Assembly (NCBI RefSeq): GCF_046058945.1
Contig: NZ_CP175511.1
Coordinates: 1,736,001 to 1,800,000 of the forward strand
From: Brochothrix campestris
GTDB taxonomy: Bacteria > Bacillota > Bacilli > Lactobacillales > Listeriaceae
DNA length: 64,000 nt
Reading direction: 5' to 3'
The stretch's first letter is position 1; every line of letters begins with the position of its first letter. This document shows positions 45,763-59,159 of this stretch, piece after piece. The notes under the pieces are model-generated. The model saw nothing but the letters and a program-made list of their open reading frames with translations, was not told the DNA's origin and did not search any database. A program made the translations under genes and the position numbers.

Positions 45763-45884
45763 ATACGCCACCTCAAACTCATTTTTTATTTACTCTTATT
45801 TTAGCATAGAAGCCTTTGTTTTTATAGCTTTGACCTCTTTGAGATACCGTTAAAAACAACGATGCTCTCATATTAATTAAATAC

Positions 45885-45910
45885 AAAAAAAACACCCTTT
45901 CGGATGTTTA
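45885..45910 (-). terminator. terminator of the rRNA operon
   Basis: AACATCC gaaa GGGTGTT followed by eight T on the minus strand, just after 5S rRNA. Confidence 0.8.
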
Positions 45911-45915
45911 TAATG

Positions 45916-46031
<116 letters not shown>

Positions 46032-46299
46032 CATGTGTTTGAATTTCATCTAACCATTGTTCTTCATCGTTGTCTCCTTCGTCTCAATTGTCACATACAA
46101 ACGTATGCTCCGCAATCAACTCATTGACGCCTTGAATAACTCGCTTATCTAAAATTCACATTAATAGATAAATCATCTACTAATTGCTTGGATAATTATG
46201 AAATTATCATGAAAGCTTGCACTCTCAAAACTGAATACTAATTGATGTTTTTTCGAAAGGTAACAACCCATCGTCATTTTCGCTTTTAAAACTTAATAA

Positions 46300-51076
<4,777 letters not shown>

Positions 51077-51255
51077 AAGTAACGGTGTTTAAACCGTCAA
51101 ATGATCCTTAACTAGTTCGCTAGCTAAAAATTTATTACTTGTTGTCGTTACGAAATTAATTGGTTAAACTCCTAAGAGTTTAACCATATAACATCTTTTT
51201 TGTTCGTTCAGTTTTCAAAGGTCAATCGTTATCGGCTCTCGCTGACAACTACTTT

Positions 51256-51284
51256 AGTATAGCATGTCTATTAACTTGCGTCAA
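51256..51284 (-). promoter_or_regulatory. rRNA operon promoter
   Basis: TTGACG (51284-51279) and TATACT (51261-51256) with a 17-base spacer on the minus strand, about 180 bases before 16S. Confidence 0.85.
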
Positions 51285-51352
51285 CATCTTTTTTCGTTAT
51301 CATTTTGTTCACATCGCTGTGTTCTTTTTGACAACTTCCTAATAATACCACG

Positions 51353-51790
51353 TCACCTTTCTTCGGTCAAGGTGTTTTTAAAATACTTTAACAAGCAATA
51401 CGAAGATTCATCATGCCCTATACTAACCGACTTCCAGCCTAATTGCTTATAAAATCGCAATGCCGTTTCATTTTGACACACACATTTTAAACTTATTGGC
51501 TCATCAATTAGATCAATCACTGTTTGTAGTAACGCACGACCGACGCCACGACCTTTTTCTACTTGATCAACATACAGGTGATGAACAAACTTATCTGGCA
51601 AATAAACACTAATAAAACCAATAATTCGACCTCTCTTTTCGCAGACATAAATCGCTTCATCAATCGTTTGCTGATCAAATTCCATAATATGATACTCCTT
51701 TCGTTCCCAAGAAAAACATTCCTTCCTAACCTTATTAAACAACAGGCGTAATTGTAGCGCATCAGTCTTTTGCATTTCCCTAATAATCAT
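51353..51790 (-). CDS. GNAT-family N-acetyltransferase
   Basis: 145 residues with the acetyl-CoA loop VEKGRGVGRALLQTVIDL (Q/RxxGxG/A) and the C-terminal NETALRFYKQLGWK typical of GNAT proteins. The acceptor substrate is unknown. Its start overlaps the yyaL stop by four bases, so the two are co-translated; GGAGG within the yyaL end serves it. Confidence 0.85.
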   Translation of the reverse strand: MIIREMQKTDALQLRLLFNKVRKECFSWERKEYHIMEFDQQTIDEAIYVCEKRGRIIGFISVYLPDKFVHHLYVDQVEKGRGVGRALLQTVIDLIDEPISLKCVCQNETALRFYKQLGWKSVSIGHDESSYCLLKYFKNTLTEER

Positions 51791-53757
51791 TTATCCATCG
51801 CCTCCATCACACGTTTTTCAAAATAATCTTTTATCGCTTCTTCATTATAGAAGCGACAGGTTTTTTCATAACAAATTTGCAAACGGAGCGGCCCTTCGGT
51901 TTCATACACTTGCCAAATATCAGTCATCTTTTGATATTTTTGTAATGTCTTCACCTTTCGGATGACTTCTTTCCCTTGAAAAACAAAAGTTGTATCAGCC
52001 TTGTCTTGGGCGATTAAGTAACTGCCCCAACTCGTTGCTGACAAGCCATAACGCTCAATATCTCCACTAAAAAAACGAAAGGCTTTTTCCGCAAGCTGCG
52101 CATACTTTTCATCCCCTGTCAGCTGTGTTATCTGAACAAAGGTGATTGCTATTACAGCATTGGCATTTGGTAAGGCGGTGTCAAGCCCATCCTTCTCACG
52201 TACAACCAATCGCTCCGACTGCTCGGCTGTATAGAAGAATCCCCCTGTTTCTTTATCTTCGAAACATTCACACAGTTCTGCAGCTAACCTGATAGCAATC
52301 TCAAGGTAAGCTGTTTGATAGGTTGATTGGTGCATTTCGATACAGAGACTTATAAAATAAGCATAGTCTTCTAAATATGCTTTTTTGCCGCTCACCCCTT
52401 GATTGACGATGGCATAAAGTTCATTTTTATAACTCCTATCATATAAGGCCTTAAACTGTTGAATCGCCTGATTTATAAGCACTTCTGCCTGCAACACGCG
52501 CCCTGTTTTCGCTATCGCCTTTATCATCAATGCATTCCAACCTGTTTTTTGTTGCGTTTCAATGTAAGGAGCTGTTCGTCGACGACGGCTTTCAACCAGT
52601 TTATCACGACATTCACGCAATTCAACAGCTGTTAGATCCGTCTCCGCTTCGTTGATATAGAGAATATTTTCCCCTGCGATATCACCTTCTTGTTTAATAC
52701 CGTATCGATAAGCAAACGGAACACCTCGCTCAACACCTAAAACGGCAAGCACTTCATCTAATGTCCACGTATAATAATCGCCTTCTATTTGATTACTATC
52801 TGCATCTATCGCACTTGCATATAGCATCGTTTGTTTAAAGTTCTCATCAATAAACTGAAGCATCTGTCTCGCGACCTTTTGATAACGTGGCAACCGATAC
52901 TTTTCATAAGCTTCAATATAGACTTCAAGCAGCAACGCTTGATCATAGAGCATTTTTTCAAAATGAGGCATGCGGTAACGGGAATCTGAGCTATATCTAA
53001 AAAAACCATATTCAAGCTGATCATAAAGCGCGCTATTTTTCCAAGCATCTAAGGTTTGAATGACCATTCGACTCGAATAAACATCTGCATACGCTGTCTG
53101 ATAAGCCATCAAAAAACGCAAAGGTGCACTTGTCGGGTATTTAGGTGCTGCCCCAAAACCACCATTTTTGACATCAAAGGCCTGTAATAATGAGCGATAC
53201 ATTCGCTGTAATGGCAACGGTTCTAATAGCGGCTCACTTTTACTGCTTCGCTCCAAATCTGCCACCAATTGGTGACCTATGTCGGTAATCATTACCGGTT
53301 TTTCTTCATACATCCGTTTTAAATGACGCAAGACTGACATAATATCGGGTCTGCTACCCTCACTCACCTTTGGTAAATACGTCGCGGCATAAAACGGCTG
53401 CTGTGTTGACGTTAAAAAGACATTCAACGGCCACCCGGCAGTCCCCGTTAATATTTGACACACTTTTAAATAGAGCGAATCGATGTCAGGTCTTTCTTCA
53501 CGATCAACTTTAATCGCGATAAAATGCGCATTTAAATAGGCGCCCACGATTGGATCATTAAACGATTCATCACTCATGACGTGACACCAGTGGCAGGTCG
53601 AATAGCCGCTACTTAAAAATACCGGTTTTTGTTCTGACTTTGCCGCCAAAAAAGCCGCTTCGCTCCAAGGATACCAATTAACAATATCTGTTGCATGCGC
53701 TTTTAGATAGGGTGATGTTTCATTCTTCAAGTGATTATATCGTTTCATTTTCGTCAT
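51787..53757 (-). CDS. yyaL: YyaL/SSP411-type thioredoxin-fold protein
   Basis: 656 residues. N-terminal DUF255 thioredoxin-like domain with SSGYSTCHWCHVMSDESF (CHWC) and KVDREERPDI, followed by a six-hairpin glycosidase-like (alpha/alpha) domain with GFGAAPKYP, HFEKMLYDQALLLEVYIEAY and KTGWNALMIKAIAKTG. The family is conserved from bacteria to mammals and its reaction is unknown. Cytoplasmic; no signal peptide. Confidence 0.9.
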   Translation of the reverse strand: MTKMKRYNHLKNETSPYLKAHATDIVNWYPWSEAAFLAAKSEQKPVFLSSGYSTCHWCHVMSDESFNDPIVGAYLNAHFIAIKVDREERPDIDSLYLKVCQILTGTAGWPLNVFLTSTQQPFYAATYLPKVSEGSRPDIMSVLRHLKRMYEEKPVMITDIGHQLVADLERSSKSEPLLEPLPLQRMYRSLLQAFDVKNGGFGAAPKYPTSAPLRFLMAYQTAYADVYSSRMVIQTLDAWKNSALYDQLEYGFFRYSSDSRYRMPHFEKMLYDQALLLEVYIEAYEKYRLPRYQKVARQMLQFIDENFKQTMLYASAIDADSNQIEGDYYTWTLDEVLAVLGVERGVPFAYRYGIKQEGDIAGENILYINEAETDLTAVELRECRDKLVESRRRRTAPYIETQQKTGWNALMIKAIAKTGRVLQAEVLINQAIQQFKALYDRSYKNELYAIVNQGVSGKKAYLEDYAYFISLCIEMHQSTYQTAYLEIAIRLAAELCECFEDKETGGFFYTAEQSERLVVREKDGLDTALPNANAVIAITFVQITQLTGDEKYAQLAEKAFRFFSGDIERYGLSATSWGSYLIAQDKADTTFVFQGKEVIRKVKTLQKYQKMTDIWQVYETEGPLRLQICYEKTCRFYNEEAIKDYFEKRVMEAMDK

Positions 53758-53837
53758 CCATCCTCTAATAATTCATCTGATTGCTTTGTTCTTTATTATA
53801 CACGTTTCCGCTTTAACATCACTGTTGTCTCGCTTAA

Positions 53838-53855
53838 TTACAATAATTATTGTAA
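53838..53855. promoter_or_regulatory. 18-base perfect palindrome between yyaL and the small acidic protein gene
   Basis: TTACAATAATTATTGTAA is fully self-complementary. It lies seven bases upstream of a putative -35 box and 80 bases upstream of yyaL on the other strand, a good place for a shared operator. It differs from PerR and Fur boxes, which have an odd centre. Confidence 0.4.
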
Positions 53856-53861
53856 AAAACC

Positions 53862-53890
53862 TTTACTATTCTGGCCTTACCTTTGATAAT
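53862..53890 (+). promoter_or_regulatory. putative promoter of the small acidic protein gene
   Basis: TTTACT and GATAAT separated by 17 bases, 33 bases before the ATG. Confidence 0.55.
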
Positions 53891-53922
53891 AGAAGATAGA
53901 ACGACTAAAGGAGTTGAACTAA

Positions 53923-54210
53923 ATGGAACTACTTTCCCACACTATGGATCTCTTATTTGATCCAACTGGTATTATTGAAGGTGAACGTTTTGAATTCTTT
54001 ATTAATTTTACGGTTGATGAGGATGATGAACTGTATGAAGCAAACGGCCTTGAATTACGCGTCTTAATTGGCAAGAAAGACGAAAACATCCGTCTGATTA
54101 CTTACCATATTCGTTCAATCGCTAAAGACACACAGATTGACATTGCATTAGACGAAGATGAAGAAGCAGAAATTTTAGCCTATTGTAGCGCTAAAATCAC
54201 CGAACAATAA
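53923..54210 (+). CDS. small acidic conserved protein, DUF6509-like
   Basis: 95 residues, strongly acidic (DEDDELYE, DEDEEAE), no membrane segment. The blocks DPTGIIEGERFEFF and the acidic C-terminal half resemble the DUF6509 family of Bacillus, as I remember it. Function unknown. It has its own promoter and a good AAAGGAG site, with a terminator-like hairpin behind it. Confidence 0.65.
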   Translation: MELLSHTMDLLFDPTGIIEGERFEFFINFTVDEDDELYEANGLELRVLIGKKDENIRLITYHIRSIAKDTQIDIALDEDEEAEILAYCSAKITEQ

Positions 54211-54222
54211 ACATCTTAGATG

Positions 54223-54252
54223 AACCTTCCTTGTAAAAGTGAGGTTTTTTTA
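54223..54252 (+). terminator. weak terminator before the amidase gene
   Basis: AACCT / AGGTT stem followed by seven T on the plus strand. Confidence 0.5.
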
Positions 54253-54296
54253 TTACCTTGTTTAACCCTATTACACGATTTGATTGGAGGATTTCT

Positions 54297-57200
54297 ATGC
54301 GCCACCTTTTATTACCAGCTACTTTAATTGCCACTGTCGGTCTTTTATTCAGCCCACTCACTACCAATGCATTAACAACAGAGACAGCCGTCGACGCCAC
54401 AACTGCACTCGAAACATTAAAAGACGAAGACCTCTCTCTGTACGATAGTAAAACTAATGCAAATGATCATCCGGAAACAGCGGTTGCAGACGATGAGAAC
54501 TCTCCCAAACTACGAAGTTTCAGCGCTAAAGTTGTTTATCCACCGGTCAACGACTATCTTTTAGCGCAGAAACTCACACCGAATGCAATTCAAAACAAAC
54601 GTTTTTTATTACAACAGGTACTCGATAAAGAAAATCAAACAATGCCTTATAAAACAACCTCAAAAAAACCAAATGGCATCGTCATTCATGCGACAGCTGG
54701 TGGGCCAAATGATAAAATTGATAACGAAATTAATTACATGGTCAATAATTGGGGAAACGCCTTCGTTCATAGCTTTGTTGATTATCAAAGCATCATCGAA
54801 TTGCACGATCCTGCCTATAGCGCTTGGGGAGCAGGACGCTATGCCAACGCGTTAATGGCTCATGTTGAATTAACAGAAACCAATACATATGATAAATTCG
54901 CACGAAGTGTCAATAATCAAGCGTATTATGCGGCCGCTGTCTTACGAACGTTTGACCTCAAGCCAGACAACGCTGAGTTTGATGGAATCGGTACGATTTG
55001 GTTTCACTCCACAGTTACACTTTTTTTAGGAGGAACAAATCATAGTGATCCGAGCGGTTATTTCGCTCAATTCGGCTATACCCAGAGCCAATTTTATGAC
55101 CTTGTTGTTCGTCATTACAACCAAATGAGCGACGCTATTACCAGTCAAAAAAAACTGAATATTACGACATATGTTGAACAGAGTAACCAGAAAGATATTA
55201 TCTGGTCCAAACCTTATAATACAGCCGGCGCTACATCAGTCGGGGCCGCGAGTAAATACAACCAACAACAAGCAACCGTAATCGCTGAAGCAACTACAAC
55301 AAAAGGCACCTACTACCAATTTCAGATTGCTGGAAAAACAATTGGTTGGCTCGATAAGAAAGCCTTCAAACAGTATGACGAACTGCTTTCTCAAAAAACG
55401 GTTAATTACACCCGCTTCATTGATCAAACGAATAAGAACAATATCATTTGGTCCAAACCTAATAATATTGTCGGTGTAAAAAAAAGCGGGACAGCTTCCA
55501 GTTGGCACGACAAGGAGGTCACTATCGTTGCCGAAGCAACCACAGCCAGTGGCACATACTACCAGTTTAAAGCCAATAACAAGGTCATTGGTTGGCTTCA
55601 TAAGGCAGCCTTTTTCAAACCGGATACGACGACAAAAAAAGCGATTAGTTTGCAACGGTTTATCAAACAAACAACACGTAAAGATACCATTTGGTCACAG
55701 CCTTATCGGATAAATGGCACATCTAAGGTAGCTAGCGGTACCCTTTACGATGGACAACAAGCAGACATCATCGCTGAAGCGACCACTACCAAAGGGGCTT
55801 ATTACCAATTTAAAGTAAATAACAAAACAATTGGGTGGATGGATAAACGCGCCTTCGTTGACGAAGAAAAGACCGTTGTTAAAGCCGTCAATTTGGACCG
55901 CTACATCGACCAAACAGGTCGTGTCGATAAAATATACAGTCGTCCGAACGGTCTGCTGAATGTCACAACAGTTGAAAATGCCACAACCTATCATTATCAA
56001 AAGGTAAAAGTCATTGCCGAAACCACCACTAGTAAAGGAAACTTTTATCAGTTCAGTTATAACAATAAAACAATTGGCTGGCTTGCTAAACAAGCCTTTG
56101 TTAGCGCCTCCGATATTTTGAGCCATAAAACCCTCTCGTCAGATCGCTTTATCTCATTGCCTAACAAAGACTATGCCGTTGCAACACAACCCTATAAAGC
56201 AATTGGTTATCAAAAATTAAGCGCTGGCAAAAAATATGAAGGTCAGCAAGTTCACATTATTCAACAAGCAACCACTAAAAACGGTTTGTATTACCAATTC
56301 CAAATCAATGGTAAAACAATCGGATGGATGTTCCATAAAGCTTTCGTCCCAGAAGAGAAAATAACCATTAAAACAGTGAATCTTACAAAATACATCGATC
56401 AAAGCAGTCGTGCGGATAAAATATATAGTCGTCCGAACGGTCTACTCAATGTCACAACTGTTAGAAACGCCAAAATTTATCATTACCAAAAAGTAAAAGT
56501 CATTGCCGAAACCACCACCAGTAAAGGGACATTTTATCAATTCAGCTCAAACAACAAAACAATTGGTTGGCTCGCTAAACAAGCATTTGTTACACCAAAA
56601 GTAAGCTCGGAGAAGACGGTGTCATTTGAACGCTACATTTCATTACCCGTCAGAGATTACGCCGTTGCAACACTTCCTTATAAAGAAGTCGGATACAAAA
56701 AATTAAGCGCTGGCAAACCCTATTTAAATAAAAAAGTGACTGTCATTAAACAAGCCACTACTAAAAATGGCCTCTATTATCAATTCCAACTGAATGGCAA
56801 AACGATTGGGTGGATGTATCATAAAGCTTTTGTTACGACCGAACCGCTTTCGATTAAGCCAATAAAACGCACACTGTTTATTGATCAATCAAATCGAAAG
56901 GATACAATTTATAGCCAGCCGAACGGACAGCTAAAAACACAAGTGTTAGCAAAAGCCAGCAGCTATCACCTCAAAAAAGTATCTGTTTCTGCTGAGACAA
57001 CTACAAGTAATGGTACTTTTTATCAATTCACGTACAATAACAAAATAATTGGGTGGGTATTAAAACAAGCCTTTGTTGCTCCACAGGTCACTGCCGAAAA
57101 ACAAGTTTCCTTCAATCGAACAGTTGTAATTAACGGGAGAGATTATGCCGTTGCAACACTCCCTTATAAAGAATATGGCTACAAAAAATTAAACTCCGGC

Positions 57201-57323
57201 AAAAAATACCAAGCAAAAAAAGTCCATATCATCAAACAAGCCACTACTAAAAACGGTATCTATTATCAGTTCCAGGTAAAGGGTAAAACAATTGGTTGGA
57301 TGTACTATAAAGCCTTTAAATAA
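54297..57323 (+). CDS. N-acetylmuramoyl-L-alanine amidase with nine GW modules
   Basis: Secreted autolysin that cuts peptidoglycan between muramic acid and L-Ala. Signal peptide (about residues 1-27), an acidic linker, then an Amidase_2 domain (about 115-275) with VIHATAG (zinc His), IDNEINYMVNNWGNAFVHSFVD, WFHSTVTLFLGG and NHSDPSGYF (zinc ligands). The rest is nine tandem GW modules of about 80 residues, each ending in IGW..(K/R)xAF, which in Listeria Ami and InlB bind lipoteichoic acid. The last six alternate between two types. ATG at 54297 is behind GGAGG; an extension to 54258 lacks a site. 1008 residues. Closest in memory to Listeria autolysins. Confidence 0.92.
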   Translation: MRHLLLPATLIATVGLLFSPLTTNALTTETAVDATTALETLKDEDLSLYDSKTNANDHPETAVADDENSPKLRSFSAKVVYPPVNDYLLAQKLTPNAIQNKRFLLQQVLDKENQTMPYKTTSKKPNGIVIHATAGGPNDKIDNEINYMVNNWGNAFVHSFVDYQSIIELHDPAYSAWGAGRYANALMAHVELTETNTYDKFARSVNNQAYYAAAVLRTFDLKPDNAEFDGIGTIWFHSTVTLFLGGTNHSDPSGYFAQFGYTQSQFYDLVVRHYNQMSDAITSQKKLNITTYVEQSNQKDIIWSKPYNTAGATSVGAASKYNQQQATVIAEATTTKGTYYQFQIAGKTIGWLDKKAFKQYDELLSQKTVNYTRFIDQTNKNNIIWSKPNNIVGVKKSGTASSWHDKEVTIVAEATTASGTYYQFKANNKVIGWLHKAAFFKPDTTTKKAISLQRFIKQTTRKDTIWSQPYRINGTSKVASGTLYDGQQADIIAEATTTKGAYYQFKVNNKTIGWMDKRAFVDEEKTVVKAVNLDRYIDQTGRVDKIYSRPNGLLNVTTVENATTYHYQKVKVIAETTTSKGNFYQFSYNNKTIGWLAKQAFVSASDILSHKTLSSDRFISLPNKDYAVATQPYKAIGYQKLSAGKKYEGQQVHIIQQATTKNGLYYQFQINGKTIGWMFHKAFVPEEKITIKTVNLTKYIDQSSRADKIYSRPNGLLNVTTVRNAKIYHYQKVKVIAETTTSKGTFYQFSSNNKTIGWLAKQAFVTPKVSSEKTVSFERYISLPVRDYAVATLPYKEVGYKKLSAGKPYLNKKVTVIKQATTKNGLYYQFQLNGKTIGWMYHKAFVTTEPLSIKPIKRTLFIDQSNRKDTIYSQPNGQLKTQVLAKASSYHLKKVSVSAETTTSNGTFYQFTYNNKIIGWVLKQAFVAPQVTAEKQVSFNRTVVINGRDYAVATLPYKEYGYKKLNSGKKYQAKKVHIIKQATTKNGIYYQFQVKGKTIGWMYYKAFK
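55158..57320 (+). repeat. tandem array of nine GW-module repeats
   Basis: Modules begin near 55158, 55400, 55640, 55887, 56130, 56373, 56615, 56863 and 57105. Modules 4, 6 and 8 carry IYSRPNG or IYSQPNG; modules 5, 7 and 9 carry DYAVAT(Q/L)PYK and ATTKNG. The three A+B pairs are about 480 bases each and similar in DNA, showing duplication of a pair. Confidence 0.85.
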
Positions 57324-57329
57324 TTGTCA

Positions 57330-57377
57330 AACGCTTAAATCAGCTCAAATTCCGAGTAGATTTAAGCGTTTTTTTAT
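57330..57377 (+). terminator. intrinsic terminator after the amidase gene
   Basis: CGCTTAAATC / GATTTAAGCG stem followed by seven T. Confidence 0.8.
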
Positions 57378-57572
57378 TGCCTTCACAACTACCGACAAGA
57401 ACAGGACTATACTCACAGAACTGGCTTTTTTCACAATTCGACCTTAAGTGGTATACACCGCTAGCCTCTCCACTTGTACAGACAAGCTTCGTTGTTCTTT
57501 TTTTTGATATAAACATTCCTAAAATGGAGGTTTTCTTGCGTTTAATGCGTCGAACTAAAGTCACTTTTATAA

Positions 57573-57587
57573 AAAAAACGCTTACAA
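57573..57587. promoter_or_regulatory. catabolite-responsive element (cre) of glpT
   Basis: Minus strand TTGTAAGCGTTTTTT matches the cre consensus WTGNAANCGNWNNCW at all fixed positions but one. It covers the -35 box of the glpT promoter, so CcpA should repress. Confidence 0.6.
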
Positions 57588-57609
57588 CCTTATTATTCCT
57601 TGCTATACT
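57582..57609 (+). promoter_or_regulatory. promoter of the glpT-type gene
   Basis: TTACAA (57582) and TATACT with a 16-base spacer, about 33 bases before the ATG. Confidence 0.6.
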
Positions 57610-57641
57610 GACCCTATTACTTATTAAAAGGAGGAAATTAC

Positions 57642-58994
57642 ATGTCATTTTTAGCACCACCAACCGCCAAAAAGCGGTTACCAAAAGAAGAAATCGACCC
57701 TGTTTATCGTCGTTTACGGCTACAAGTATTCATCGGAATTTTTATCGGTTACGCCGGTTATTACTTATTACGTAAAAACTTTTCACTCGCAATTCCTGGC
57801 TTAATGGAAGAAGGATTTACTAAGGGACAATTGGGTCTAGCTTTATCTGCTGTTTCAATCGCCTATGGTATCAGTAAATTTGTGATGGGGATTGTCTCCG
57901 ATCGTAGTAACGCCCGTATCTTTTTACCACTTGGTTTAGTTTTAGCTGCTATTATTAACTTATTATTAGGTTTTATCCCGTATTTCACGTCTTCAATTAC
58001 GACAATGTTCGTGATGCTGTTCTTAGTCGGTTGGTTCCAAGGCATGGGTTGGCCACCTGCTGGTCGAACGCTCGTTCATTGGTTTTCATTAAATGAGCGC
58101 GGTGGCAAAACAGCAATTTGGAACGTTGCTCACAATGTCGGTGGCGGAATTATGGCTCCGATTGCAGTTGCAGGGATCAGTTTAACCTCAACGTACATAA
58201 TTAGCATTAAAGCCTTTAATGGCGTCTTCATCTTCCCTGCGTTGATCGCGATTATCGTTGCGATTATTTCGTACATTTTAATGCGTGACACACCTCAATC
58301 TGAAGGATTACCTTCAATTGAAGAATATCGTAACGATTATCCCAACTCTTCTCATGAAACGCTTGAAGAAGAACTCAGCGTCAAAGAAATCTTATTCAAA
58401 TACGTCCTTAGCAATAAATGGGTGTGGATGATTGCGATCGCCAACGTGTTCGTCTACTTTACACGTTATGGCGTATTAGACTGGGCGCCTGCCTATTTAA
58501 ACGAAGTTAAAGGCATGGATTTAAGTAAGACAAGTTGGTCTTACTTCTTATATGAATGGGCAGGAATTCCTGGTACCTTACTTTGTGGTTGGATTTCAGA
58601 CAAGTTCTTTAGAGGGCGTCGTGGGCCTGCCGGTGTTGTGTTTATGCTCGGTGTCGCGGTTGCGGTCTTAGTCTACTGGCTCAACCCTGCTGGCCATCCT
58701 TTAATCGATAACATCGCTTTGATCGCCATCGGTTTCTTAATCTATGGTCCTGTTATGCTTATCGGCTTACAAGCCCTCGATCTTGTACCGAAAAAAGCAG
58801 CTGGAACAGCGGCTGGCTTAACTGGATTATTCGGTTACCTCGGTGGGGCTGTGATGGCTAATGCGTTACTCGGTTTCGTTGTAGATGCCTATAGCTGGGA
58901 TGTTGGTTTCACACTCATCTTCATCTCATGTATCTTAGCGGCAATCGTGTTTGCCTTCACTTGGAATATTCGTGGCCAAGAACAAACTAAGTAA
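57642..58994 (+). CDS. glpT: glycerol-3-phosphate / organophosphate:phosphate antiporter, GlpT-UhpT family
   Basis: Major facilitator with 12 membrane helices, 450 residues. Family motifs: GYAGYYLLRKNFSLAIPGL after a basic N-terminus, GWFQGMGWPPAGRTLVHWFS and AIWNVAHNVGGG. It exchanges a sugar or glycerol phosphate for inorganic phosphate. Similarity to Bacillus GlpT is high in memory; the hexose-phosphate carrier Hpt of Listeria belongs to the same family, so the substrate is not fixed. Strong AAAGGAGG site. A single gene with its own cre-bearing promoter and terminator. Confidence 0.85.
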   Translation: MSFLAPPTAKKRLPKEEIDPVYRRLRLQVFIGIFIGYAGYYLLRKNFSLAIPGLMEEGFTKGQLGLALSAVSIAYGISKFVMGIVSDRSNARIFLPLGLVLAAIINLLLGFIPYFTSSITTMFVMLFLVGWFQGMGWPPAGRTLVHWFSLNERGGKTAIWNVAHNVGGGIMAPIAVAGISLTSTYIISIKAFNGVFIFPALIAIIVAIISYILMRDTPQSEGLPSIEEYRNDYPNSSHETLEEELSVKEILFKYVLSNKWVWMIAIANVFVYFTRYGVLDWAPAYLNEVKGMDLSKTSWSYFLYEWAGIPGTLLCGWISDKFFRGRRGPAGVVFMLGVAVAVLVYWLNPAGHPLIDNIALIAIGFLIYGPVMLIGLQALDLVPKKAAGTAAGLTGLFGYLGGAVMANALLGFVVDAYSWDVGFTLIFISCILAAIVFAFTWNIRGQEQTK

Positions 58995-59063
58995 CAGTGG
59001 TTTATCTTCTTAGCGAAAAACCGCTTGACTGCTTTTTTAAAGAGACTAGTGTCAACAACCTGA

Positions 59064-59092
59064 ACAGAATGGCCCTTGCCATTCTGTTTTTT
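59064..59092 (+). terminator. intrinsic terminator after glpT
   Basis: ACAGAATGGC cctt GCCATTCTGT with six T on the plus strand. Confidence 0.85.
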
Positions 59093-59159
59093 AGGCACTT
59101 CATTTGTCGTAACCGCGATTTACAGCTATAGTAAGAGATATCTTTAAGGGGGAATTTTA

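Larger units (their letters stand above)
57324..57641. other. gap between the amidase and glpT
   Basis: Holds the amidase terminator (57330), then the glpT promoter with a cre box (57573). A frame through 57535-57640 codes for a basic, hydrophobic peptide but overlaps the promoter and continues into glpT in a different frame; I do not count it as a gene. Confidence 0.6.

Noticed and set aside
55236..56402. Several minus-strand reading frames of 60-145 codons inside the amidase gene
   Set aside because: They mirror the GW repeat codons and repeat with the same period; no ribosome sites. Shadows of the repeat array.
57377..57775. 132-codon plus frame with a hydrophobic stretch before glpT
   Set aside because: Overlaps the glpT promoter, cre box and the first 130 bases of glpT in another frame; the coding signal belongs to glpT.
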